A stretch of DNA of 64,000 bases from Streptomyces sp. NRRL S-350 (GCF_000719705.1 NZ_JOHO01000002.1:124001-188000); one strand, 5' to 3'; shown: positions 1 through 11,183, numbered from the stretch's first letter. Notes: generated from the letters alone by a model not told the origin. Numbers and translations are program-made.

Positions 1-301
1 CGCTGAGGACGGCCTCGCCGGTCGGCCCCCGCAGGGTGATGAGCACGGCGCCCTCCGGCCCGGGGCTCACCCGGACGTCGCCGCTGCCGGCGGGGGCGCG
101 CCGGCCCTCGTTCAGCAACTCGCGGCTGAAGTACCAGCAGACCTGGGCGTCGGCGGTCAGGCAGTCGCACGGCGTGAGGGGGAAGGCCAGGCACGCCGCG
201 TACGGCAGGTCCGGGTCGAACCGCAGCTCCGCGACGACCGGGACGTGGGGCAGCGGGCTCTCGGGGAAGGTGACGGGCATCGGGTGGGCGGGCATCTGCA
301 T
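1..301 (-). CDS. SsgA-like sporulation/cell-division regulator (partial, 3' end outside window)
   Basis: SsgA-like proteins (SALPs) are small actinomycete proteins that control septum placement and peptidoglycan remodelling during sporulation. About 100 residues are visible, starting MQMPAHPMPVTFPE. The family core is clear: LRFDPDLPYAACLAFPL near residue 25, then CWYFSRELLNEG and GDVRVSPGPEGAVLITL, the usual 'W.F.R.LL..G...P.G.GDVRV' pattern. The start at 301 is supported by an AGGAGG site 8 nt upstream on the minus strand; an ATG two codons later is also possible. The C-terminal part lies beyond base 1, so which SALP (SsgA to SsgG or another) cannot be decided. Confidence 0.85.
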   Translation of the reverse strand, partial: MQMPAHPMPVTFPESPLPHVPVVAELRFDPDLPYAACLAFPLTPCDCLTADAQVCWYFSRELLNEGRRAPAGSGDVRVSPGPEGAVLITLRGPTGEAVLS

Positions 302-508
302 CGGGTGACCCTCCTGCGGTCATGGCGCGCCGGCCCCGGCCGGGCCGACGCCCCTGTCCGGCGCCTACCCGGTACCCCCTCGGGCAGTCCGTGGTCGCAG
401 AACCTCCACAATTCCCTTGCGTGCCGCGGTCGTTCACCCGGGGGTGGGGCCCGGGTGCGGCGGCTGCCACACGTGGTGCGCCGGGGCCCGTCGGCGCCGC
501 CCCGAAGC

Positions 509-1012
509 TCAGGCGAGGGCGGCCGCCGGTCGGGCCATCCACTCCTGCCAGGAGACGTCGTGGCCGATGAGGCAGGGCCGGCGGAAGGGCCACGCGTCGG
601 CGATCCACGCGGGGACGAGGGCGTCGAGGGCCTGCTCCAGCCCGGTGCCGACCCGGTCGTCCACCACCCACCAGGAGATCTCGGCGTCCGAACCGGCCTT
701 CTGCGGCGGGTCGATGTAGACGCACCCGAGCAGCGCCGTCTCCGCCTCGTCGAACAACGCGTAGTTGAACGTCTCGTGGGCGGCGATCTCCCGCTCGTGC
801 CGGACCAGGTCGTCGTGGTCCTGCTGGTAGGTCATGGTGGCGACGGGCCACCCCCAGGCCTCCCCGTAGATCGCCCACAGCCGGTCCCGGGAGCCCATCA
901 CCGCGGGGTAGTCGAGCTCGGTGTCGGCCCCGGAGATCGGGCGCAGGTGGTAGCCGCCACCGGGCAGCGGGACGTGGACGGGGTGGACGAAATCCGCAGG
1001 CAACCAAGTCAT
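509..1012 (-). CDS. GNAT-family N-acetyltransferase-like protein
   Basis: A 167-residue protein starting MTWLPADFVHP. The layout fits a GNAT fold: an N-terminal strand region, a hydrophobic ALLGCVYIDPP strand near residue 95, an acidic ISWWVVDDRVGTGLEQALDAL segment that resembles acetyl-CoA binding motif A, and a C-terminal AWPFRRPCLIGHDVSWQEW strand/helix. The acceptor substrate cannot be read from the sequence. It stands alone: the upstream gene is divergent and the downstream SsgA-like gene is about 200 bp away. The family call is moderately sure, the substrate unknown. Confidence 0.7.
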   Translation of the reverse strand: MTWLPADFVHPVHVPLPGGGYHLRPISGADTELDYPAVMGSRDRLWAIYGEAWGWPVATMTYQQDHDDLVRHEREIAAHETFNYALFDEAETALLGCVYIDPPQKAGSDAEISWWVVDDRVGTGLEQALDALVPAWIADAWPFRRPCLIGHDVSWQEWMARPAAALA

Positions 1013-1124
1013 GGGCCGGAGGCTAGCCGAGAAGGGCTTCGACCTGCCCGGAATATGGCCCGGAGGCCGAGGGCTCCAGTGGCCGGAGATGACGCCGGCC
1101 CGGTCGGCGGGGCATCATCACGGG

Positions 1125-1700
1125 ATGGCGATGATCAGGACCGGGTGGGGGCGCCTCGGGATCCCGGCGGTGGCGGCCCTGGCCGTGCTGGCGGCGGGGT
1201 GCGGTACGAAGCGGGCGGACGAAGCCGGCGGTGCCGCCGCGCCGTCGCCCTCCGTGACGGTGCGGGGCGCGCCGACGGACTTCCCGTGCCCCGGCGAGAC
1301 CCCGACCAGGGCGCCGACCCCGAGCGCGAGCGCCGGGGCCCCGTCCGGTCCGCCCCCCGACCACTACGCCGAGAACCACGGCTTCAAGGTGCCCCTCCCG
1401 TTGCACGGGCAGCCGCGCTGCGACGGCCTGGACGCCGCCGGGCGGATCAAGGGCGCACTCGAACCCCTCCGCACCCGGGGCGACTTCACCCCGGAGAGCA
1501 CCCGCGGCCTGCTCACCGGCCTCGGCTACCCGGCCGACAAGGTCAAGGCCTCGGAGAACGGCCCGGCCGGCGTCAGCTTCCTGGTCGACGCCTCCGGGCT
1601 GTGCCTGGAAGGCCGGATGAGCAGCGCCGGCACCACGGTGGAGGCCTTCGCGGGGTACCCGGACGGCACCGGCTGCGAAGCGCCTCGCGGCGGCCACTGA
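1125..1700 (+). CDS. Small secreted lipoprotein, unknown function
   Basis: The ATG at 1125 gives a 191-residue protein with a good lipoprotein signal: MAMIRTGWGRL, a hydrophobic stretch (AVAALAVLAAG), and a lipobox LAAGC with the lipidated Cys near residue 26. It should be exported and anchored to the outer face of the membrane. Behind the Cys comes a Pro/Ser/Ala-rich linker, then a compact domain with four further Cys that could form two disulfides. The open frame runs upstream to 1011, but that extension overlaps the divergent GNAT start and has no coding look, so I chose 1125. No domain is recognised. Confidence 0.75.
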   Translation: MAMIRTGWGRLGIPAVAALAVLAAGCGTKRADEAGGAAAPSPSVTVRGAPTDFPCPGETPTRAPTPSASAGAPSGPPPDHYAENHGFKVPLPLHGQPRCDGLDAAGRIKGALEPLRTRGDFTPESTRGLLTGLGYPADKVKASENGPAGVSFLVDASGLCLEGRMSSAGTTVEAFAGYPDGTGCEAPRGGH

Positions 1701-1766
1701 CGCAGGACCGCCCGGGCCGCCGCGCGGCTCGGGCGAAGGCGCGGCGGCGCTGCTCGCCGGCCGCAC

Positions 1767-2636
1767 TCAACCGCCTTGGTGCTCCTGCCCGTTGTGGAAG
1801 CCGGTCTCGGCCGGCAACGGCGGCTGCGGGGCTCCCGCCTCCACCTCCGCCGGATCGGTGCCGCTCTGCTCGATGCGGTGCAGCAGCCGGGCGACGGTGT
1901 CGGTGCGTTCGCGCAGCGTCGCGACCCGGGCGGCCCGGTCCGGTTCGGCGCCGGGCTCGGCCGGCCGGACGGGGATGCCTCGTTTGCGGGCGGTCGCGAC
2001 CAGGCTCTCGCCGGCCTCGGCGGTGACGACGAGCGTCGCGGCGGCGAACGCGCCCGCTTCCAGGACCCGCGGCCGGCCGAGCAGCCCTCGGTGGACGATC
2101 CGCGCAGGGACGGTCAGTTCGTCCAGGCGCTGGTCGACCGAGCCGCGTTCGAGTGCCGCGAGCACGACGGTGGCCAGCACCTCACCGGCCTTGGTGACGA
2201 CCCACTTGCGGCCGGGCACCGGCGGCAGCAGCTCGCGGACCCGGTCCACCTCCTGCTCCAGGGCAGTGGTCGTCAGCACCTCGAAGGCGTTGCGGGTGCG
2301 GATCTCGACGACCTTGTCCCACGCGACCACCTCCCCGTCGAAGCCGACCTCCGCCGGCCCCAGGTGGACGGCGCCGAGGCCGTCGAGGAGCCCGAGGAGC
2401 TTGTGCACTACGGCCGGGGTCCGCGGATGACGGCCGATCAGGGTGCCCACCGACAGCTTCCACGGCTCGGTCGCGGGCACGGGCGGTGGCGCCACGGAGC
2501 CGAGCGCCGTCAGCGCCCACCGCCCGCCCGCCGCGGCCCGCCCGCCCCGCAGCACGGCCTGCCGCCCGGCCTCGCCCAACCCGGCCGCGGCCCCGATCAG
2601 CCGCCCCAGACCACCCGCCCGTTCGCCCCCGCGCAC
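1767..2636 (-). CDS. Conserved hypothetical protein (289 aa)
   Basis: I do not recognise a named family. The GTG at 2636 is chosen because a GAGAGGAG site lies about 8 nt upstream and the open frame before it is basic and low-complexity. The protein opens with a helical, Gly/Arg-rich region and a Pro-rich stretch (SVAPPPVPATEPW), followed by a mixed alpha/beta core containing GAVHLGPAEVGFDGEVVAWDKVVEI and a long helix region (ALEQEVDRVRELL). The 'DGE.V.WD.VVEI..R' pattern resembles small PH-like/GRAM beta barrels, but this is only a resemblance. The C-terminus is charged and Pro-rich. It is divergent from the FAD monooxygenase at 2866. Confidence 0.72.
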   Translation of the reverse strand: MRGGERAGGLGRLIGAAAGLGEAGRQAVLRGGRAAAGGRWALTALGSVAPPPVPATEPWKLSVGTLIGRHPRTPAVVHKLLGLLDGLGAVHLGPAEVGFDGEVVAWDKVVEIRTRNAFEVLTTTALEQEVDRVRELLPPVPGRKWVVTKAGEVLATVVLAALERGSVDQRLDELTVPARIVHRGLLGRPRVLEAGAFAAATLVVTAEAGESLVATARKRGIPVRPAEPGAEPDRAARVATLRERTDTVARLLHRIEQSGTDPAEVEAGAPQPPLPAETGFHNGQEHQGG

Positions 2637-2755
2637 CCACCCGCTCCTCTCGCCGCACCCCGGAACTGCCGAGGTCCGCCATGGTACGGGCAGTTCCCGA
2701 CCGCCTTCGCCGGCCGGTCGGATCCGGGCTCCCCGGGACCGCCGGGAGCGACGGG

Positions 2756-2767
2756 TGACAGGTGTCA
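2756..2767. promoter_or_regulatory. Inverted repeat TGACAGGTGTCA, possible operator
   Basis: Five-base arms TGACA/TGTCA around a GG centre lie in the roughly 230-bp gap between the divergent genes starting at 2636 (minus) and 2866 (plus). The position suits an operator for the FAD monooxygenase. No regulator gene is adjacent, so the binding protein is unknown. Confidence 0.3.
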
Positions 2768-2865
2768 TACAGTTCCGGACACAAAGATCACTGACGCCGA
2801 GTCGGGTCCGTACGACAGGCTCGACGCACCGGATGGTCAGACACGAAGGACTGGGGGGACGGGAC

Positions 2866-3999
2866 ATGAAGGTCTTGGTGGCGGGGGCGGGACTCGGCGG
2901 GCTCTGCCTGGCGCACGGACTGCTGCAGGCGGGGGTGGACGTGCGGGTCCACGAGCGGGAGGACGGCCCGCACAGCCGCTACCAGGGCTTCCGGATCGCC
3001 CTGAACGCGCACGGCCTCGCCGCGCTGCACGCCTGCCTGCCGGAGCGGCTGCACGCGCTGCTGGCCGCCGTCTCCGGGCCGATGGCGGGCGAGCGGCGGG
3101 CCGTGGACGAGCAGCTGCGGGAGATCCGCAGCCTGGGCACCGCGGACGAGGGCACCGCCGCCGACCGGTACGTGCTGCGCCAACTGCTGCTGGCCGGGCT
3201 CGACGACCGCGTCGAGTTCGGCAAGCCCGTCGTCGGGTACACCGAGCGGGCGGACGGCACGGTCGAGGCGCACTTCGGCGACGGCGGCAGCGCGGTCGGC
3301 GACCTGCTCGTGGGCGCGGACGGCGTCGGCTCGGCCGTGCGCCGCCGGCTGCTGCCCGACGCCGAAGTGGTCACCCTCCCCGGCAACGCAGTCCTCGGCC
3401 GCACCCCGCTCACCGAGCGGTTCGCCGCCCTCGTCCCGGGCTTCGGCACCGTCGTGCACGGCCCCGGCGCCAGCCTGCTGCTCGGCCGGATGGACTTCCG
3501 CCGGCCGCCGCGGCTCGCAGCGGCCGAGCTGGCACCCGACGTCCGACTGCCCGACACCGACAGCTACCTGCGCTGGGTGGTCATGCCGTCCGACTCGCTG
3601 CCCGCCGGCCCGAGGCCCTGGGAGGCCGTCCGCGCCGACCTGCTCACCCTGCTCGACGGCTGGCACCCGGACCTGGTCGACCTGGTCCGCGGGGCCGACG
3701 TCGTCAACAGCTCGCCGCTGACCGTCCGCTACGCCAAGCCCGTCCCGCACTGGGGCGGCACCCGCCGGGTCACCCTGCTCGGCGACGCCATCCACACGAT
3801 GCCGCCGAGCGGCGGCCAGGGCGCCAACACGGCCCTGCGCGACGCCGCGCTGCTCACCCGCTCGCTCGCCGCCGTCCAGCGGGGCGAGACCGAACTCCCG
3901 GCCGCCGTCGAGTCCTACGAACAGCGGATGCTGGCGTACGGCTTCGCCGCCGTCGCCGAGAGCCTGGACCGCCTGCCGGAGTTCACGCCGACGCGCTGA
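2866..3999 (+). CDS. FAD-dependent aromatic/flavoprotein monooxygenase
   Basis: A 377-residue class A flavin monooxygenase of the PHBH/UbiH type, which hydroxylates a small organic substrate using NAD(P)H and O2. Three signatures are visible. The N-terminal Rossmann motif is VLVAGAGLGGLCLAHGL (GxGxxG, residues 3-20). A DG-type motif LLVGADGVGSAVRRRL lies near residue 150. The FAD-ribityl GD motif LLGDAIHTMPPSGGQGAN lies near 305. The ATG at 2866 is fixed by the Rossmann motif; the upstream open frame is non-coding. No pathway partner is adjacent, so the substrate is unknown; such genes occur in both catabolism and antibiotic tailoring. Confidence 0.9.
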   Translation: MKVLVAGAGLGGLCLAHGLLQAGVDVRVHEREDGPHSRYQGFRIALNAHGLAALHACLPERLHALLAAVSGPMAGERRAVDEQLREIRSLGTADEGTAADRYVLRQLLLAGLDDRVEFGKPVVGYTERADGTVEAHFGDGGSAVGDLLVGADGVGSAVRRRLLPDAEVVTLPGNAVLGRTPLTERFAALVPGFGTVVHGPGASLLLGRMDFRRPPRLAAAELAPDVRLPDTDSYLRWVVMPSDSLPAGPRPWEAVRADLLTLLDGWHPDLVDLVRGADVVNSSPLTVRYAKPVPHWGGTRRVTLLGDAIHTMPPSGGQGANTALRDAALLTRSLAAVQRGETELPAAVESYEQRMLAYGFAAVAESLDRLPEFTPTR

Positions 4000-4053
4000 G
4001 CCGCGCTGCGGGCGGCGTGCGCCGGGCTGCTCGGACGGACCCGAGCGCGGACC

Positions 4054-4089
4054 TGAGCGGCGGAGGTGAGCGGCGGAGTGAGCGGCGGA
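4054..4089. repeat. Three tandem copies of TGAGCGGCGGA
   Basis: The 11-mer occurs at 4054-4064, 4067-4077 and 4079-4089 in the gap after the monooxygenase. Each unit carries a TGA on the plus strand. It looks like a short slippage-type tandem repeat with no evident function. Confidence 0.7.
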
Positions 4090-4225
4090 CGTGACCCGAA
4101 CGGCCCGGCGGGCTTGCGTCCCGCAGCCGACTCCTCCGGGCCTGCGGACCGGCGGTCGATCCGGAGTGTTGCTATGACTGTTCCGAGCCATTCCGTCCGG
4201 TTCCCATCCCCGAGGAGGCATCCTC

Positions 4226-4342
4226 ATGGGTGCTGCAACAACCGACACCGACGTGGGGCGCGCGCGCCGGACCAGCGCCGGCCTCGGCGCGACGACGCGT
4301 GAGCTGCTCGTGGCGGCGGCCGTCCGGGAGGCGGCCCGGTGA
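4226..4342 (+). CDS. Short 38-aa ORF overlapping the next gene
   Basis: ATG at 4226 follows a strong GAGGAGG site with good spacing. The 38-residue product (MGAATTDTDVGRARR at the N-terminus, TTRELLVAAAVREAAR at the C-terminus) ends in a TGA that overlaps the next gene's GTG (GTGA, 4339-4342). That overlap is the mark of translational coupling. The peptide has no recognisable domain and could be a small protein, a coupling leader or the tail of a lost gene. The ribosome binding site is the main evidence. Confidence 0.5.
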   Translation: MGAATTDTDVGRARRTSAGLGATTRELLVAAAVREAAR

Positions 4343-5745
4343 GCGCCTTCCCGACCGGAATCGAGCGCGGTTTCGAGGCTGCCCGGCGGATCGCCGACGC
4401 GGTGCTGCTGGAGGGCTACGTGCTCTACCCGTATCGCGCCTCGGCGCCCAGGAACCGGCTGCGCTGGCAGTTCGGCGTCCTGGTGCCGCCCGAGTACACC
4501 GCCCAGGGCGGCGAGCACTCGCACCAGCGCACCGACTGCGTCATGGAGGCGCGCGACGGGGACCGGCTGGCCGTCGAGCTGCGCTTCCTGCGCGTCCAGC
4601 GGCGCACCGTCGAACGGGTCACGGAAACCGGCGGGTTCGAGCCGGTGGAGCAGCTGGAACTCGCCGACCAGGTGCTCGTCGAATGGGACGAGGGCGTCGT
4701 CGAACACATCGAACTCCTGGTGCCGGTCGAAGAGTTGATCGGCGAGGGAGTGCAGCGGGGATTCCGGCTGCCGGGCGTCGGCGAGACCGAGCTGCTCCGC
4801 GAGGACGGCGCCGCCGTCGGACGGGTCGTACGGCGCCGCGAACAGGTCGACGGCCTGGTGCGGCTGACCGTCGAGGAACTGCCGGGCCCGTACCGGGCGC
4901 AGCGGCTGACGGCGGTGGTGGAGAACGCCTCCGACTGGGAGCCGCCCCGGCGGGCGAGCCGGGAGGAGGCGCTGCCGCGCTCCCTCGTCTGCGCCCACCT
5001 GCTGCTGGGGCTGGAGCACGGCCGGTTCGTGTCGGCCACCGATCCGCCCGGGTGGGCCCGGCCGGCCGTCGACCGCTGCCGCAACCGGCACACCTGGCCC
5101 GTACTGGCCGGGCCGGACGGCGACTGCCGGGTGGTGCTGTCCTCGCCGATCATCCTGGAGGACCACCCGAAGGCGCCCCCGGCGAGCCTCGGTACCCCGT
5201 ACGGCGCCACCGAGATCGACGAGATCCTGGCACCGCGGACAGCCGCCCTCACCGAGCAGGAGAAACCGGAGGAGGCCCGCGGCGCCGACGAGCGCGCCGC
5301 GGCCGTGGCCGACCTGGCGGAGTCCGTGCCGCCCGAGCTGCCGGAACGCCTGCACGGCGCCGTCCGCGGGCTGCGCGACGCCACCGGCGGCACGGCCGGC
5401 GGGGAGCGGCCCCGGTGGGATCCGGACGGCGACCCGGAGGCCGACCCGGAGGCCGACCCCGAGCGGGACCGGGTGCTGGTCGACGGCCGGTCCGTCGGCG
5501 CGGGCAGCCGGGTCCGGCTGCGGCCCGGACACCGGCACACCGGCGCCCATGACCTCTTCCTGGACGGGCGGGCCGCCGTCGTGGAGGCCGTTCTGCACGA
5601 CGTCGACGGCTCGGTGCGGCTGGCCGTCACGGTGGAGGACGACCCCGGCACCGACCTGTGGCGGGCCCAGGGGCGCTTCCGCTACTTCCAGCCCGACGAG
5701 GTCACCCCGCTGGACGGCGCGGAGCCGGGGGAAGGGCCGCGGTGA
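4339..5745 (+). CDS. Protein of the type found in actinobacterial [NiFe]-hydrogenase loci, function unknown
   Basis: 468 residues, starting at a GTG coupled to the 38-aa ORF. The N-terminus contains GFEAARRIADAVLLEGYVLYPYRASAPRNRLRWQFG. From memory this closely resembles an uncharacterised protein encoded beside the high-affinity group 1h/5 [NiFe]-hydrogenase genes of Streptomyces and Mycobacterium, where its role is not established. The middle is beta-rich with a repeated 'QLTVEV/RFLRVQ' style. Residues 345-375 are an acidic low-complexity linker with repeated DPEADPE units. No hydrogenase structural or hyp gene is present in the window, so this copy is an orphan. The family link is recollection; an enzymatic role is not claimed. 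Confidence 0.82.
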   Translation: MSAFPTGIERGFEAARRIADAVLLEGYVLYPYRASAPRNRLRWQFGVLVPPEYTAQGGEHSHQRTDCVMEARDGDRLAVELRFLRVQRRTVERVTETGGFEPVEQLELADQVLVEWDEGVVEHIELLVPVEELIGEGVQRGFRLPGVGETELLREDGAAVGRVVRRREQVDGLVRLTVEELPGPYRAQRLTAVVENASDWEPPRRASREEALPRSLVCAHLLLGLEHGRFVSATDPPGWARPAVDRCRNRHTWPVLAGPDGDCRVVLSSPIILEDHPKAPPASLGTPYGATEIDEILAPRTAALTEQEKPEEARGADERAAAVADLAESVPPELPERLHGAVRGLRDATGGTAGGERPRWDPDGDPEADPEADPERDRVLVDGRSVGAGSRVRLRPGHRHTGAHDLFLDGRAAVVEAVLHDVDGSVRLAVTVEDDPGTDLWRAQGRFRYFQPDEVTPLDGAEPGEGPR

Positions 5746-5767
5746 GCGAGCGGAGCGAGGTGGGCGG

Positions 5768-5869
5768 ATGAGTGCGACGGTTCCGGGCGCACCGGCGTTC
5801 TGCGGACCGGCCCTCGCCGGGCTCGGCGACTCCGCCGTCCTGGAGCAACGGTTGCCGCGGATCCGCTGA
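5768..5869 (+). CDS. Very short ORF (33 aa) after the hydrogenase-locus protein
   Basis: ATG at 5768 follows a purine-rich GCGAGGTGGGCGG. It is linked to the gene before it by a nine-codon GTG frame (5742-5771) that overlaps at both ends (GTGA, then ATGA). The product starts MSATVPGAPAFCGPALAG and matches nothing I know. It could be a genuine micro-ORF or chance. The GAGCGAGCGGAGCGAG string just before it is common filler in streptomycete DNA, which lowers confidence. Confidence 0.3.
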   Translation: MSATVPGAPAFCGPALAGLGDSAVLEQRLPRIR

Positions 5870-5883
5870 GGCGCGTGACCACG

Positions 5884-5911
5884 GCCGCCCCGGGGGCTGC
5901 TCCCCGGGCGG
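5884..5911. terminator. GC-rich hairpin between convergent genes
   Basis: CCGCCCCGGGGG and TCCCCGGGCGG form a stem with one bulged base around a short loop. It lies between the plus-strand unit ending at 5869 and the minus-strand mini-gene ending at 5977, so it can serve both. There is no U-tract, as is usual in actinomycetes. Confidence 0.6.
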
Positions 5912-5976
5912 TGTCATGCGGGGCGTGATGCGGGGTGTCGTGCGCGGCGCGGCTGGGACGGGTGGGACGCCCGGCC

Positions 5977-6141
5977 TCAGCGGCGGCCGAACAGCCTGCC
6001 GAGCCAGCCGCCGCCCGCCTGCGGCCGGGGGCAGGCACACCGGTCGGCCTTGCGCACCCCCGCCAGGACCTGCTCCACGTGCATCCCGCATCCGGCGTAG
6101 CCCGGCTTTCCGCAGCTCCGGCAGTCGACTCGTCGGCACAT
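5977..6141 (-). CDS. Cys-rich 54-aa putative metal-binding protein behind a CsoR-like site
   Basis: A compact protein MCRRVDCRSCGKPGYAGCG... with six Cys in all: C2, C7, C10, C18, and a CAC pair near residues 38-40. The CRSCGKPGYAGCGMHVEQVL core followed by 'KADRCAC' is a pattern I recall from small conserved proteins in actinobacteria and fungi without an assigned role. The AAGGAG site 7 nt before ATG supports the start. A predicted copper operator at 6188-6205 overlaps its promoter. The inferred role is Cu(I)/Zn binding in copper stress, as a metallothionein-like buffer. The C-terminus is a basic amphipathic tail (GWLGRLFGRR). It is not a CopZ, which would carry an MxCxxC motif. Confidence 0.8.
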   Translation of the reverse strand: MCRRVDCRSCGKPGYAGCGMHVEQVLAGVRKADRCACPRPQAGGGWLGRLFGRR

Positions 6142-6187
6142 GGCGCTCTCCTTCTCTCGGTCCTCCTGGGGAGGGATCGCCTCGTAC

Positions 6188-6205
6188 TATACCCCCCGGG
6201 GTAAT
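6188..6205. promoter_or_regulatory. CsoR-type copper operator, TATACCCCCCGGGGTAAT
   Basis: Near-perfect dyad TACCCC/GGGGTA flanked by A/T, the known form of Streptomyces CsoR operators (ATACCCC..GGGGTAT type). On the minus strand the site overlaps TATAGT (6188-6183), a good -10 box about 45 nt before the ATG at 6141. A CsoR tetramer here would block transcription until it binds Cu(I). No csoR, copZ or copA gene is visible in the window, so the regulator must be encoded elsewhere. Confidence 0.75.
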
Positions 6206-6421
6206 TTCCCGACCCGGCCGCCCCCGCCGAATCCGGATACGCTGAGCGAGGAGGCTCCGGGCCCGTCGGGCGCCGGGGAGGCGAACCGGCGCGGCATGGT
6301 GCGGAGGTGCGTGGTGCCGGAGGGAAACAGGCCACAGCGGCGGCGCGATGTCCGGCGAGCCGGAACGCGCGCACCGCTCGGCGCACCGCCATCGCACGGC
6401 GGCTGACGGGACACCGCGACC

Positions 6422-7144
6422 GTGCGCACCGCCGAGGTCGACGTGGTCGTGACCGTGCCCAACCACGGCATCGGCCTGTGGATGCTCGGCGCGTTCGTGC
6501 TCACCTTCGTGGGCACCCGCGTGATCACCCGGCTGATCCGGGCCGGCCGCGGGCCCTTCCGCGATGTCGCGGTCGGTGGCACCCACGTGCACCACCAGGT
6601 GTACGGCATCCTCGCGATGCTGGTCGCCGGCGCGATGGAGTTCGCCTACCGCCCGGACGCACCGGGGGCGCAGATCCTGGCCGCCCTGTTCGGTGCCGGC
6701 GCCGCGCTCACCCTCGACGAGTACGCACTGTGGCTGCACCTGGAGGACGTCTACTGGACGCGCGAGGGCCGCAAGTCCGTCGACGCGGCCTTCCTCGCGG
6801 TGGCCGTCGGCCTGCTGCTGGTCGCCGGGTTCAACCCGTTCTCCGACGCCGGGCAGGGCACGGCCGCCCACCTGGCCTTCGCCGCGGTGCTGCTGGTCGA
6901 CCTGGTGTTCTCGGTCGGGGCGATCCTCAAGGGCAAGACCGCGCTCGGGGTGATCGGGCTGCTGGTGCCGCTGGTCGCCCTGATCGCCTCCCTGCGCCTG
7001 GCCAGACCCGACTCGCCGTGGGCCCGCTGGCGCTACCGGCCGGGCTCGCACAGGGCCGAGCGCGCGCTGCGCCGGTACCCGCCCGGCCGGCGGACCCGGA
7101 TGGACGCCCTGAAGGACTTCGTGGGGGGCGTCCCCCGGCAGTGA
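6422..7144 (+). CDS. Polytopic integral membrane protein, unknown function
   Basis: 240 residues from a GTG start (MRTAEVDVVV...). There are about five or six hydrophobic segments: GLWMLGAFVLTFVGTRVI, VYGILAMLVAGAMEF, ILAALFGAGAALTLDEYALWL, DAAFLAVAVGLLLVAGF, LAFAAVLLVDLVFSVGAIL and GVIGLLVPLVALIASL. A soluble Arg-rich tail of about 45 residues follows. The 'GGTHVHHQVYG' loop and 'LDEYALWLHLEDVYW' carry His, Asp and Glu near the membrane and are the most family-like parts. I recognise it only as a conserved actinobacterial membrane protein. Its start is about 230 bp from the copper operator, on the opposite strand, with no sign of shared control. Confidence 0.8.
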   Translation: MRTAEVDVVVTVPNHGIGLWMLGAFVLTFVGTRVITRLIRAGRGPFRDVAVGGTHVHHQVYGILAMLVAGAMEFAYRPDAPGAQILAALFGAGAALTLDEYALWLHLEDVYWTREGRKSVDAAFLAVAVGLLLVAGFNPFSDAGQGTAAHLAFAAVLLVDLVFSVGAILKGKTALGVIGLLVPLVALIASLRLARPDSPWARWRYRPGSHRAERALRRYPPGRRTRMDALKDFVGGVPRQ

Positions 7145-7367
7145 GGTCTCCGAATCCGGTCCCCCCGGTGGGGGCGGTGGCGGTGGCCGCTGGGCAGTGC
7201 GGGCGGCGCGGCGCCAAGGCTCCCGCCGCCGGGAGCCGCCGGGAGCCGCCGGGGGCCGTCGGCCCGGCGCGGATGCGCGTTGCGCCGTCGGAGTGCAGGG
7301 TGGACGGGTAGCGCCCGGCCGCCGGTGGACACCCCGGGGGAGCCGACGACGATCGAAGGAGGCCGCC

Positions 7368-7859
7368 ATGCCGACCACGAAGTTCCTCGGCCGGGCCCTG
7401 GCCCTGACCGCCCTCGCCGCACTGCCGGCTGCCGCGTTCACGCTGCCGTCCCCGGCGTCCGCCACCGTGGCCTCCGCCCCGCAGACGGCGGCCGTCGCCG
7501 CGCCCGTCTCCTTCGTGGACCTGCCCAGCAGCCCGCTGCCGTCCGACCACCAGGCCCACCGCATCACCGTCACCTACCGCAACGGCACGGGCGCGGACGA
7601 GACCGTCGCGCCGCAGATCCTCGTGGAGTCACCGGACAACGGGCCCTTCCTCGCCCCGGGGGACGTGAAGCTCGAGGCGCTGACCGGCGGCCACTGGAAG
7701 ACGGTGCCGCTGGCCAGCCAGACCGGCACGCTGTACACCGGCCTCGCCTCGGCGAAACTGGTCCTCCACAGTCACCACACCCTCACCCAGCAGTACCGGC
7801 TCACCGTGGTGAAGGCGGCCCCGGGGACGGTCCAGCCCCGAGTGGCCCTGTACGGCTGA
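7368..7859 (+). CDS. Secreted protein with a single beta-sandwich-like domain
   Basis: The ATG at 7368 has an AAGGAGG site 6 nt upstream. The 163-residue product begins MPTTKFLGRALALTALAALPAA, a Sec signal with a likely cleavage after PASA near residue 30. The mature part (ITVTYRNGTGADETVAPQILVES, LVLHSHHTLTQQYRLTVVK) looks like an all-beta, immunoglobulin-like 'signal peptide plus one domain' protein, common in streptomycetes as an unassigned extracellular protein. It has no Cys and no membrane anchor. Function unknown. Confidence 0.8.
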   Translation: MPTTKFLGRALALTALAALPAAAFTLPSPASATVASAPQTAAVAAPVSFVDLPSSPLPSDHQAHRITVTYRNGTGADETVAPQILVESPDNGPFLAPGDVKLEALTGGHWKTVPLASQTGTLYTGLASAKLVLHSHHTLTQQYRLTVVKAAPGTVQPRVALYG

Positions 7860-7939
7860 CCCCCGCCCGGCCCCGGCCCCGGCTTCCGCGGTGGCTCCCG
7901 CCTCCGCTCCGGCACCGGCTCCGGCCTGACGCTCGTGGT

Positions 7940-7975
7940 TCCGCCCGCCGCACCCGCTTGCCGGGGCGGCGGGCG
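7940..7975. terminator. Hairpin between convergent genes
   Basis: CCGCCCGCCGC-ACCC pairs with GGGG-CGGCGGGCGG, with one bulged A and a 7-nt loop. It lies between the secreted protein (ends 7859) and the beta-galactosidase (ends 7986) and can act for both. Confidence 0.65.
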
Positions 7976-7985
7976 GCTCCCGTCG

Positions 7986-11183
<3,198 letters not shown>

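Noticed and set aside
2788..5598. 936-codon minus-strand open frame
   Set aside because: Runs opposite the FAD monooxygenase and the hydrogenase-locus protein, both with clear motifs. Composition is typical of a shadow.
5742..5771. Nine-codon GTG frame joining two ORFs
   Set aside because: Too short to claim as a gene. The GAGCGAGCGGAGCGAG text is frequent filler in streptomycete intergenic DNA.
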